Source: Candidatus Peribacteria bacterium (GTDB lineage: Bacteria > Patescibacteriota > Gracilibacteria > UBA1369 > 2-02-FULL-48-14). Taken from it: 32,003 bases of DNA. Both the position numbers and the translations under genes were made by a program. Below are positions 1 to 8,424 of the stretch, piece after piece. A model generated the notes under the pieces. The model made no database searches, was not told the origin of the DNA, and was given only the letters and a program-made list of their open reading frames with translations. Position 1 is the stretch's first letter; every line of letters starts with the position of its first letter. The stretch spans positions 1 to 32,003 of the forward strand of contig CALRCE010000013.1 of NCBI GenBank assembly GCA_943354505.1, given 5' to 3'.

Positions 1-1330
1 TGAGGTGTACTTTTGAATCGTGGGTTTGAGCGCGTTTGTCGTTGTAGGCTTTGTTGATTTGTTCTGCGAACTGGAAGTACAAATTGCCCGCTTTGGGGTG
101 GCGCAGAATTTCGCTTTCGAAGGCTTCTTGATAAATCGCTTGTTCTTGTTCGCGTCTTGTTTTTCGCCCATTGAAATCAAGTGCTTGGGCGAGGTTTGTA
201 CTGGGAGTGTCCGCCAAACCCCCCATTCCGTTGCTGAGTTCTAAGCCCCCCACAGTCATCACCAGTCCAATGCCAAGGGCTTTGTTGTTGAGCAGTTGTG
301 AAGGCTGGTGGATGTTCATCAAAACGTTCGCTGCGACGGTTGCCATTCCGTTCAAGGCGAGCAAGGTGCCGCCCAGCCCTCTCAAGGTGAGCAGTTGTCG
401 AGCGTTGTTGCTGCACCCAAGGTGCCTACCGCGCTTGCGCTTTTTCATGTCCTTTACTTTGGCGGTTTCAACCTGTTGCTGAGCCTTGGCCATTTCTGGG
501 TCTTGGACAGAAAGCAGGTAACTTTGAAGTTCTTGTCTCTTGGCTGGACCGCTTAAGGTTTTGATCTTGGCCTCTAAGGTTTCTGTGACTTGAGCGGTCT
601 TGAGGTAACCGCTGATGAGTAAGGTGTTTAAGATCTGTTTATAATTGGGTTGATCCACCATCCTCTCCACAAACTCGGTGCGTTGTTTGGGCTTCATGAT
701 GGCCATCATGCTGATGGCGACTCCATTTTTTACAAAATCGTCGCTTCCCTCTACCAGCACTTGAGCTTGCTGGGTTATGATGCCCCAGTCCTTATCCGTG
801 AGAGTGTCTTTGTAGATATTTTCTTTGGTCTCATCAAAATCGGGTACCACTTGAAGTCCTCTTTGTTCCATTTTTTTGAGGTATAAGGCTGCCGCTTCTG
901 GCATTTTCTTCTCCAAGTGTTGGTAAAGCAGTGAAGGCATGTTTGCGGCTTGCAAGAACACGATCCCTCGAGAAACTTGGGCTTGAATGTCCGTTTGTGC
1001 GGCCTTTGAATCCATCACCTCTACACTCATTCCGGCACGACTTTGTAAAGATTTGAGCAAGGTTTCTTGGAGGCCCAAGAACACTTCATTGCTCAACTCC
1101 ATGGAGTCGGTGACTTGCTTAAGAGACAAAACTTCGCTAGTGAGTTCCGTCGCTTTTGCTCGATACACTGCATTGAACTGATCTTTGATGTGACCTTCGT
1201 CGCCCAAGGCTTTCGTTTCGATCCAATGCATGCGACTTGCCATCATTTTTTCAGATTTTGCTTCTTCAGTAGCTTGCTGAGTCTTCAGCTGCTGCTCTAA
1301 GCTCCCGGATTGTGGTATTTCTTTTCCCAT
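1..1330 (-). CDS. hypothetical protein, partial (C-terminus runs off the left edge)
   Basis: Manual reverse-strand translation from ATG at 1330 (MGKEIPQSGSLEQQLKTQQATEEAKSEKMMASRMHWIETKALGDEG...) stays open to base 1. Not in the ORF track, probably because it lacks a stop inside the window. No family recognised. Confidence 0.75.
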   Translation of the reverse strand, partial: MGKEIPQSGSLEQQLKTQQATEEAKSEKMMASRMHWIETKALGDEGHIKDQFNAVYRAKATELTSEVLSLKQVTDSMELSNEVFLGLQETLLKSLQSRAGMSVEVMDSKAAQTDIQAQVSRGIVFLQAANMPSLLYQHLEKKMPEAAALYLKKMEQRGLQVVPDFDETKENIYKDTLTDKDWGIITQQAQVLVEGSDDFVKNGVAISMMAIMKPKQRTEFVERMVDQPNYKQILNTLLISGYLKTAQVTETLEAKIKTLSGPAKRQELQSYLLSVQDPEMAKAQQQVETAKVKDMKKRKRGRHLGCSNNARQLLTLRGLGGTLLALNGMATVAANVLMNIHQPSQLLNNKALGIGLVMTVGGLELSNGMGGLADTPSTNLAQALDFNGRKTRREQEQAIYQEAFESEILRHPKAGNLYFQFAEQINKAYNDKRAQTHDSKVHL

Positions 1331-1331
1331 G

Positions 1332-1838
1332 CTAATTGAGTCTGAAAAGACGAGTTAAAGTTTCCATGAAACTGAGGTGTTTCCCCTCCCATTCCAGCAC
1401 TTGAGTGACCAGGAATTGGCGGAGCACCGTTGGGTCTAAATTCATGAGTTGGATCACGTATTCTTTGTGCATTTTGCTGTCGGTTTCCAGATGCAGTTCA
1501 TTCACGAAAGGCGGATTGTGCAAAATCCAGAAGTGTTCAATGCTGCTGTAAGGCAGTTTCATGTCTCCAAAACGGATTCCGTACTCTGAAATCACCACGT
1601 CCACCATGTCGGGTTTCTTGCGGTGTTCCAAAATCAGCACCAAAGGCAGGATGGCAAAGGCCACGGCCATGGTGATGGAATCGGTTTCGTAGCCATACAG
1701 AGCTAAGCCGCCGCAAACCAGAAAGAGCACTACAAACCAGATCCAGCTGCGTTCGTAGCGAAGGTAGCGGGGCGCTTTCCAGGTCATGAGGGCTTGATCG
1801 AAGGCGCCTGCATTTGGATTTTGTTTGTGTTTTGCCAT
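1332..1838 (-). CDS. hypothetical protein with two predicted N-terminal TM segments
   Basis: 168 aa ORF; hydrophobic stretches SWIWFVVLFLVCGGLALYGY and ITMAVAFAILPLVLIL; directly upstream of the preceding CDS on the same strand. Confidence 0.75.
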   Translation of the reverse strand: MAKHKQNPNAGAFDQALMTWKAPRYLRYERSWIWFVVLFLVCGGLALYGYETDSITMAVAFAILPLVLILEHRKKPDMVDVVISEYGIRFGDMKLPYSSIEHFWILHNPPFVNELHLETDSKMHKEYVIQLMNLDPTVLRQFLVTQVLEWEGKHLSFMETLTRLFRLN

Positions 1839-1995
1839 ACGTGATTTTTGTTTTCTGGTTTATTTTTGTTTTTTTGGACCTTTTTTAATCTATTTATTTT
1901 ACCACGAAAGAGCCTTTTTTGGAAGGCAGCGGACCTGTTTGGACGGAGCTGAAGTGCTTGTGTTTGAGGACTTTCGGTGTTTTCCAGTGAACGTT

Positions 1996-2017
1996 GGCTT
2001 GTTTAAGCCATTTTTTT
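1996..2017 (+). terminator. candidate Rho-independent terminator
   Basis: GGCTT-gttt-AAGCC followed by ATTTTTTTG on the + strand. Confidence 0.35.
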
Positions 2018-2064
2018 GTTTTTGAAAATTAATTTGACAGTTTAGACTAAAAATAGTGCCTTAA

Positions 2065-2090
2065 CAAAAATCCCGCCAGGAATGACGGGA
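2065..2090 (-). terminator. Rho-independent terminator of the rpsF-ssb-rpsR operon
   Basis: Minus strand TCCCGTCATTCCTGGCGGGATTTTTG: CCCGTC/GGCGGG stem (with a G-U pair) followed by a T-run, downstream of the rpsR stop. Confidence 0.6.
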
Positions 2091-2145
2091 CTTTGATGCT
2101 GAATTGAGGAGCTAGCCGTTTTCTTAGGCTGCACTTCGTGCAGTG

Positions 2146-2364
2146 CTAATACTTGCGAGTGTAGGGAATCAAAGCCATTTCGCGAGCGCGTTTGATGGCG
2201 AGGGCGAGTTGCTTTTGTTGCTTGAGACTCACTCCGGTGTAGTAGCGAGGCACAATGCGTCCGAACACGGAAAGGTATCCGCGAAGGAGTTCCACGTCTT
2301 TGTAATCGACGAAGGCTGGAACCTCTGGGCGCTTGGTTTTTTGAACTTTAACTTTTTTCGTCAT
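2146..2364 (-). CDS. rpsR: 30S ribosomal protein bS18
   Basis: 72 aa, ...[50 protein letters not shown], characteristic bS18 sequence; operon with ssb and rpsF. Confidence 0.97.
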   Translation of the reverse strand: MTKKVKVQKTKRPEVPAFVDYKDVELLRGYLSVFGRIVPRYYTGVSLKQQKQLALAIKRAREMALIPYTRKY

Positions 2365-2443
2365 GTTTGAGAATTAGATGTTGTTGCTAGTGCAGTATTT
2401 CTTGGAAGAGATTGAAAACTAGGACTTTGTCCCGTTTTCAAGG

Positions 2444-2938
2444 TTAAAACAAATTGTCATTTCCGATGTCGGCAGCTAGGCCGCTGTCTCCTTGTGGAGC
2501 AGTAGGAGCCGCTGCTTGAGCAGGCATTTCCATGGGCATTTCGTCCATCATGGGAGCTCCACCCATTTCTCCTTCGTTGCCTTCAGGGATGTAATCCATG
2601 GCGTCTTGACGCTTTTCGAGGATGATCATGTCCTGGAGAACAATTTCGGTGCGGAAACGGCGGGTGCCGTCTTCGAGGTCCCAAGAACGGGTCTTGAGGT
2701 AGCCTTCGACGTACACAAGCATTCCCTTGTGGAGGTGTTGTTGGCAAATTTCAGCAAGCTTTGCCCATGCCACACATTCGTGGAATTCGGCGGAGCTGCG
2801 TTTTTCACGGCTGGACGTGGTCCATTGACGGTTGGTTGCCAATCCGAAGGTTACGATGGATTGTCCGCTGGTCGTATTTTTAAGTTCTGGATCTCGGGTA
2901 AGGTTACCGATGAGGATCACTTTGTTCACACTTCGCAT
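2444..2938 (-). CDS. ssb: single-stranded DNA-binding protein
   Basis: 164 aa OB-fold SSB: MRSVNKVILIGNLTRDPELKNTTSGQSIVTFGLATNR...; between rpsF and rpsR. Confidence 0.95.
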   Translation of the reverse strand: MRSVNKVILIGNLTRDPELKNTTSGQSIVTFGLATNRQWTTSSREKRSSAEFHECVAWAKLAEICQQHLHKGMLVYVEGYLKTRSWDLEDGTRRFRTEIVLQDMIILEKRQDAMDYIPEGNEGEMGGAPMMDEMPMEMPAQAAAPTAPQGDSGLAADIGNDNLF

Positions 2939-2957
2939 AGTACGAAAGTTTTAAAAA

Positions 2958-3443
2958 TTAAAGAATGTCTTTGTCTTCGATGATGGCCTTGAGCTTTTCA
3001 TCGAGTTCTTCAGTTTTTTCAGGATCTGCTGCCTTTTCAGAAACGTCGGTCTTCTTTTTGGAAGCACGAACTTTCTTGTTCAATTCTTCGGCTGGAGCAC
3101 TCATCTTTGTGGCGGTTTTAGCCATGGTGAGGCCACCTTCGTAGCGCATGAGCGTGTAATCGTCGGCCACCTTCACGAGAAGATAGCGAAGCAACCCTGG
3201 CTGAATGCGAAGGTCTTTGTGAACGGCTGGCATGCCAGCGGGTTCACCGGTGAAGTTTAAAATGACGTACGTGGCTCGATCGTTGCCGGCAATGCGGTAC
3301 GCGAGATCACGAACGCCCCAGTTATCCTCATCGACAACGGTGAAACCGTTTTCAGTGAGAGTTCCCTTCACCTCTTTGAGGTTTTTTTCGTTCTCCTTTT
3401 CAGTCTGCTTAGGACTGAGGAGTAACATAAGTTCGTATTTCAT
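2958..3443 (-). CDS. rpsF: 30S ribosomal protein bS6 with extended C-terminal tail
   Basis: MKYELMLLLSPKQ...VVDEDNWGVRDLAYRIAGNDRATYVILNFTGEPAGM...LRIQPGLLRYLLVKV matches bS6; genomic context rpsF-ssb-rpsR. Confidence 0.95.
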   Translation of the reverse strand: MKYELMLLLSPKQTEKENEKNLKEVKGTLTENGFTVVDEDNWGVRDLAYRIAGNDRATYVILNFTGEPAGMPAVHKDLRIQPGLLRYLLVKVADDYTLMRYEGGLTMAKTATKMSAPAEELNKKVRASKKKTDVSEKAADPEKTEELDEKLKAIIEDKDIL

Positions 3444-3472
3444 CTGTTTGGGTTAAAGGATACCTTCGGCTT

Positions 3473-3517
3473 ATTTTTGGGGAGGAGACAAATTGGGCTC
3501 CGCCCAAGGGCCGAAAG
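3473..3517 (-). promoter_or_regulatory. structured 5' leader of rpsF (candidate S6:S18-type autoregulatory leader)
   Basis: Minus strand TTTCGGCCCTTGGGCGGAGCCCAA...AAGCCGAAGG: outer stem TTCGGC/GCCGAA, inner hairpin TTGGGC-GGA-GCCCAA, about 30 nt upstream of the rpsF start. Confidence 0.35.
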
Positions 3518-3679
3518 ACAGAGAAAGCGCGGTGAGATTAGCATGAGGTTAGCGGGTTGGCAAGTTGTTTGGCTGAGGCTAAGCGAATTGACGTTGTTGG
3601 ACGAGAAACAACGGATTTTGCGGGTTGGATGGAAAATTCAACTTTTATTTTTTTGGATCGGGGGAATAGCTTGATTGTT

Positions 3680-4114
3680 ATGGACCAAACTCTTCCACTT
3701 CTTCGAGAAAAAACTCGCCTTCTTTATCAGAAAATTGGTTCCGTTTATTGTCCTTATCTATCCGATAGAGTTTATTTTAGTTCAGAAGGATTTAATCATA
3801 TCCGATATCGTTCCGCTCGACGTGAACGTCATCCCCAAGTTCAATATTTAAGATACAAACTTCTTTACCTGGCTCCAGGCCTTTTGGAGATGTCTCACAC
3901 TCTACAAGAGTATGAAAAACGGGATTCTTCGCTTTCTTCGACACAGTTTTTTGGCTTCATTGGGATTTTAAATCAACGAAAAGTCAAAGTGATCGTAAAG
4001 CAGTCTGGCAGGGGTAACTATCATTTTTGGAGCATCATACCTAACTGGAAAACTCGCAAAAATGCCGATCAAAAATGGGTGCAACATTATTCTGGAGACC
4101 TTTTAGACGACTAA
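3680..4114 (+). CDS. small hypothetical protein, possibly BECR-fold/PBECR-like nuclease
   Basis: The 185 aa track ORF probably starts at internal M42 (MDQTLPLLREKTRLLYQKIG...). C-terminal ...FGFIGILNQRKVKVIVKQSGRGNYHFWSIIPNW resembles phage-derived BECR nuclease domains; recognition from memory only. Confidence 0.6.
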   Translation: MDQTLPLLREKTRLLYQKIGSVYCPYLSDRVYFSSEGFNHIRYRSARRERHPQVQYLRYKLLYLAPGLLEMSHTLQEYEKRDSSLSSTQFFGFIGILNQRKVKVIVKQSGRGNYHFWSIIPNWKTRKNADQKWVQHYSGDLLDD

Positions 4115-4202
4115 AAAAGCACCTGCCTTCGCCTTGAATCCGGCGCAATAGGGCTGACGCCCCACAAGTGCTGCCTGTATTTTAACTCCACTGGATTTAG
4201 AG

Positions 4203-5021
4203 TCAAACTTTTTTAGGTCCCGGTAGTGTGTCCCACAGCATGTCCCAGAGAGCGCTGTGCATCTGGTAGATGTGGTGGTTTTCGATGATGACGCCGATGA
4301 GATCGTTCTCGACGTAGGTGAGGTAGGATACTTTGCCGTCGTAGATGTTCATTTCAATCGAGAAAAAGTAGGGATGGTTTTTGGGGTCTTTGGCGGGCAA
4401 CCACTTGTAGCCTTTGTGTGATTTGGGCGAGTAAGATCCGCTTTCGTAAACCTTGTGAGCGAAGGGCGTTTCGAGCAGGAGTGAGCGCTTGGTGAGATGA
4501 GGCGCGGTGCTGGCAACGAGTTTTTCGCGCGCGGCCACATATTCATCGTTCACTTCCTTGACGTGCTCGAACATGGCGTCGATGTTGGCGAAGTCCTTGA
4601 GCTCGGTTTTGGAAGTGAGCGTGTCGAAGAGCACTTTGCGAACGCCTTCAATGCCACGGAAAAATTTCACGCCTGGAAGGTGCTTGTTAGAGCGCATCAT
4701 GCTTTCGAGTTCGGGAAGGATTTTTTTGAGCGCGCCCAGGTTTTTTTTGGCTTCGCTGGCTTGGCGGACGTAGCGACTTTCCAGGTTCAAAAAGAGTTCT
4801 TCTGGCGAAACGGCGGTGTAGAGTGCGGTGTTTTTGTCGAAACGTTTGTGCACCATTTCTTCCTGCTCCAGGCGGAGCAAAATGTTTTGAATGCTGGTGC
4901 GCGGTTGTGCCATTTGATAGGCCAAAGTGCTGGCCCGCATTTCCCCCGCTTGAGTGAGTCGCAGGTACACAGCGACTTCTTTGTCGTCTAAACCGATTTT
5001 TTTGAGTGTTTCGAGGAGCAT
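4203..5021 (-). CDS. TrmB-family transcriptional regulator
   Basis: 272 aa; N-terminal wHTH LLETLKKIGLDDKEVAVYLRLTQAGEMRASTLAYQMAQPRTSIQNILLRLEQEEMVHKR, followed by an effector-like domain. Confidence 0.85.
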   Translation of the reverse strand: MLLETLKKIGLDDKEVAVYLRLTQAGEMRASTLAYQMAQPRTSIQNILLRLEQEEMVHKRFDKNTALYTAVSPEELFLNLESRYVRQASEAKKNLGALKKILPELESMMRSNKHLPGVKFFRGIEGVRKVLFDTLTSKTELKDFANIDAMFEHVKEVNDEYVAAREKLVASTAPHLTKRSLLLETPFAHKVYESGSYSPKSHKGYKWLPAKDPKNHPYFFSIEMNIYDGKVSYLTYVENDLIGVIIENHHIYQMHSALWDMLWDTLPGPKKV

Positions 5022-5209
5022 AGTGTGTTGTGATTTGCTCGTAGTTTAAACGTTGATTGGTAACTTTACAAGTAAATGCCTATGAATGGTGGGCAGAATT
5101 TAAGTTGATTTTGATCTAAAAAGTACTGCTATCAGTAAGTTTTTGCCTATTTATCTTGATCGATTATTGACGGCATGAAAGAATTATTTTCCTGTTTAAT
5201 TTCGCGTCA

Positions 5210-8200
5210 ATGCCTGAAACATCTGAATTTTTTCTTAAGAGTGATGAGGAACGAGTTCTTGTTAGAACCGCTTATCATAGGAGGGCTCAAATGCCTGACA
5301 TCTTAGCTCAAGAAGCTGGCGTTTCCGAACGCACTTTCATGGATTTTCGACTGGGTAAACCAGTTGATCAGGAATCTGCCGAGCGCATTCTCGGCATGCT
5401 TTCTGGGCGGCTTCCCAAATCAGATCCCGTCCGTCACAGGCTGCTGGCCATTCGAGAACAACTGATGGCTGTTACACCTGTGATTGAAGTGGAGAGTCAA
5501 AATCCCTTTATCACCCTACTTTTAGAGAGAATCGCGTCGAGGCTTCCCCTCCTCCAGGAACGTTTTCCACACATTCGATTCAACCAAATGAAGGTGCTGA
5601 CTCAATTCGTTGAATGGCTTAAAAAGCACGCTTACGCCCCGACACCTGCTGATTTAAAGACTTATTTTAAGGAAAGCACGGGGGGTGGCAAAACCGTCAC
5701 CTACCTCCTTCTTTATCTTCTGCTGGATATTCCCACTCTAATTCTTGTTCCCACTAAAACGCTTTTACGCCAAACAAAAAGGGAAGCAATAGAAACTTTA
5801 AAAATCGACGAAGGAGAGCTTGGACTTGTGGGAGACGGCGTCAATGAACGGGGTCGAAAACTGACCATCATGACCTATAGTAGTTTTTTGGAGATGCATA
5901 AACGGAGACAAGCCGTTCCAGTGGAGTTTGTCATTTGTGACGAAATCCACACTTCTTTGGGGGACAAAACCCAAGCGAGTTTAAGTGATATACTCGAAGG
6001 TTCAGACGGCGTGGATTTTGATATGGACGAGGTTTTTAGACAACTAGAGGGCCAGTCCAGAGCAAAAATTTCTATCGGAGGAACCGCCACGGATGCCTTA
6101 GCGTCGAAACACGTCAGAGACTACTTCGGTGAACGCTTTTGTGAATCAAAAATGGCCGACTTGATTGCTGCCGGAGTTCTTAAAAGATATCGTTTGGTTC
6201 CCGTGAGTGGGACTTTAGAACCGCAGGACGAGTGGGCTAATATCTCTGCTGAAAGAGAAGAGTTTTTGGTCACTAAGCAAAGGATCCACGAGAGACTTCT
6301 TGAAAGATACGTTCAATTTCAAGGTGAAAACTCCACTTTACATTTGAGAACGGCAGCCTACTGTTCGACTGTAAAAGAATGTCTTCGTTTCAAAGAACTG
6401 GCTGAGGCGAAGGGGCTTAAGGCTTTGGTCGTTACTGGCACAGAGGGAAAAGACGATCTCGAAAAAGCCGAAAGAGGCTTATTGGATGGAACGGTTGATT
6501 TGGTGATTTCTGTTGATCGATTGACTCTGGGATGGAACTTCCCTCCCCTGAATGCAGTGATATGGGGCAGAGCCTGTAGTAGTGCTGCCAAATTTGTTCA
6601 AGCCACCGGACGCGCAGCTCGAGCTTACGAAGGCGAGCCTTATGCCTATGTTTTTGAAACCCAGTGGCGCGTGAGCGGCCCCAATGAAAGAAAGAAAGGG
6701 GCTGGCAGCGATGCAAGCGATGGTGATTCCAGTTCAAACGAAACGACCTTGTCTCGCAAGGCCTTGAGTCTTGCAGTTGCTTTATTCCTTATGGGAGAAG
6801 ATGTGGAGGCCGTTATAGAGGGCTTCCATTCGTCTCCAGAGATGGAGGCCCTGAAGCAAGCCTTTACTGAGCAAAAACTTACCAGTGACACCGCTGAGGC
6901 TTTTGAAGAAATGCCCGTTGAAGATCTTCGTTCCTTACTCAGAAGTTCTTTTCCAGCTCAGGATTGGGTAAAAATGATTGCACTTTTTAAAGGAGGCATA
7001 AAGATTGTTTTCCTGGAGGGCAGATTCGTAGTCCAACAAGGCAAGGTTGGTGTTGGAATGGTTTCTATCGCTAGAAAATTTGGCCTGAGTGGAGACCCAA
7101 CTACAAGTCATTTGGATCATGTACGACTTGGTGCTCATGTTTTCGGTGACAAGAATCCAGTCATACAAGCTGCTTTAGTGGCTGCTGAAAAGAAAGCCCT
7201 TACAAAAACAGCGGGCCAAGAAGCGATAAGGCAGCGTCTACTTCAAGATCACCCTACCGCAACTTCGTGGATGGCCGTGGAAGATCGTGGCGCTATTTCT
7301 GTCGATGGGCTTGGGATCAGTACGATTGCCACTCGGCTGGGTGTCTCAGGAAATCCACTGAGAGGAGTGGCTCACTATATTGAGCTGGGCCAAAAACTGC
7401 ACGGGGCGGACGACCCTGTCTACCTGGCAAGATTGACTGAACTTGAAGAACGGAAAACTGGGCTCCAATTGTCTAAGGAGGCCCTCGTTCCGCTGGTTTT
7501 GGATCAACATCCTACGCAGGAAAGTTGGAACGGAATGGGTGCTAAAGCCAGGTTCAAATTCAAAGTCAAAGGTTTGGGCTTAGCGGGTCTTGCCACTCGC
7601 TTTGGGGTGGAAGGGGATCCTGTGGGGCACACCAGTGTTCATCAGGAGCTGGGTGAACGGATATATGCTTCAGTACCCGTTGTTTCAAGTCAGGCTGAAA
7701 CGCATCTAGAAGAAGCGGGCGAAGACGAGGGGCCTGAGCAGGTTTCAGAGGAAACCTCTCCAGATGAAGAAGGTGTTGAAGATTCGGCACCTACGGCAAA
7801 CCACTTAAATGTGGCGGTGAAATTACGCGAAATGCTTTTGGAGCTGGATCACTTTGATCGTCATTTTGGCACTCACTCTAGAAAGGCTTTGCGCCGAATA
7901 CTAGAAGTTCCTGACTCGCTGGCATTTCAAAGGCTCTTTCAAATTGCGAAAGGTCTAAGTGCTACCCGCGTTCCACTCACAGGAATAACTCTCGAGCAAA
8001 GACTGTCTGTCATCGCGAGACTTTTGAATGCCATTAAGCAAGGTGAAGAGGAACGTGGTATTCAAAGCAGGCCTGTCACTCCCACGGTTGAAACTTCTCC
8101 TAATATAGATAAATCTGAATTAGAGGAAATAGATCCAACAACTAGAAATGCTGAACTACTTCTTCACTTAAGAGATTCGGTTGTGGTTGCTTGGCGCCCT

Positions 8201-8392
8201 CATCATCTAGACATTAGTATCCAAGAACCTTGGAGTATGGAAGGGGCACCTTGGGTTAAGTTTGAGAGAGTGGGTAGAATAAGAAATGAGGTGAGTGAGG
8301 AGTCCATTGAGCCTGTTCCAGTCTTTCCTCTCACCCACTTGAGCAACGGAATGGGTGGACTTTGGAAAAAACGCTTGCCAGGTGCGAAGTGA
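5210..8392 (+). CDS. SF2 DEAD/DEAH-type helicase with N-terminal HTH-like segment and C-terminal repeat region
   Basis: 1060 aa; Walker A-like ESTGGGKTVTYLLLYLL, ILVPTKTLLRQTKREA, DExH-like VICDEIHTSLGD, motif VI-like QATGRAARAYEGEPYAYVFE. Confidence 0.88.
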   Translation: MPETSEFFLKSDEERVLVRTAYHRRAQMPDILAQEAGVSERTFMDFRLGKPVDQESAERILGMLSGRLPKSDPVRHRLLAIREQLMAVTPVIEVESQNPFITLLLERIASRLPLLQERFPHIRFNQMKVLTQFVEWLKKHAYAPTPADLKTYFKESTGGGKTVTYLLLYLLLDIPTLILVPTKTLLRQTKREAIETLKIDEGELGLVGDGVNERGRKLTIMTYSSFLEMHKRRQAVPVEFVICDEIHTSLGDKTQASLSDILEGSDGVDFDMDEVFRQLEGQSRAKISIGGTATDALASKHVRDYFGERFCESKMADLIAAGVLKRYRLVPVSGTLEPQDEWANISAEREEFLVTKQRIHERLLERYVQFQGENSTLHLRTAAYCSTVKECLRFKELAEAKGLKALVVTGTEGKDDLEKAERGLLDGTVDLVISVDRLTLGWNFPPLNAVIWGRACSSAAKFVQATGRAARAYEGEPYAYVFETQWRVSGPNERKKGAGSDASDGDSSSNETTLSRKALSLAVALFLMGEDVEAVIEGFHSSPEMEALKQAFTEQKLTSDTAEAFEEMPVEDLRSLLRSSFPAQDWVKMIALFKGGIKIVFLEGRFVVQQGKVGVGMVSIARKFGLSGDPTTSHLDHVRLGAHVFGDKNPVIQAALVAAEKKALTKTAGQEAIRQRLLQDHPTATSWMAVEDRGAISVDGLGISTIATRLGVSGNPLRGVAHYIELGQKLHGADDPVYLARLTELEERKTGLQLSKEALVPLVLDQHPTQESWNGMGAKARFKFKVKGLGLAGLATRFGVEGDPVGHTSVHQELGERIYASVPVVSSQAETHLEEAGEDEGPEQVSEETSPDEEGVEDSAPTANHLNVAVKLREMLLELDHFDRHFGTHSRKALRRILEVPDSLAFQRLFQIAKGLSATRVPLTGITLEQRLSVIARLLNAIKQGEEERGIQSRPVTPTVETSPNIDKSELEEIDPTTRNAELLLHLRDSVVVAWRPHHLDISIQEPWSMEGAPWVKFERVGRIRNEVSEESIEPVPVFPLTHLSNGMGGLWKKRLPGAK
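6962..7680 (+). repeat. three degenerate protein repeats inside the helicase ORF
   Basis: Units starting near 6962 (DWVKM...GMVSIARKFGLSGDP), 7265 (SWMAVEDRGAISVDGLGISTIATRLGVSGNP) and 7523 (SWNGMGAKARFKFKVKGLGLAGLATRFGVEGDP). Confidence 0.75.
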
Positions 8393-8424
8393 GTCTAAAT
8401 TTACGAAGCAGTGGGCGTTTAAAC

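Noticed and set aside
4115-4200. Hairpin-rich spacer (GCAC...GTGC, GGGC-tgac-GCCC) as a novel RNA
   Set aside because: Small and compatible with an ordinary transcription end region between convergent genes; not enough support for a separate element.
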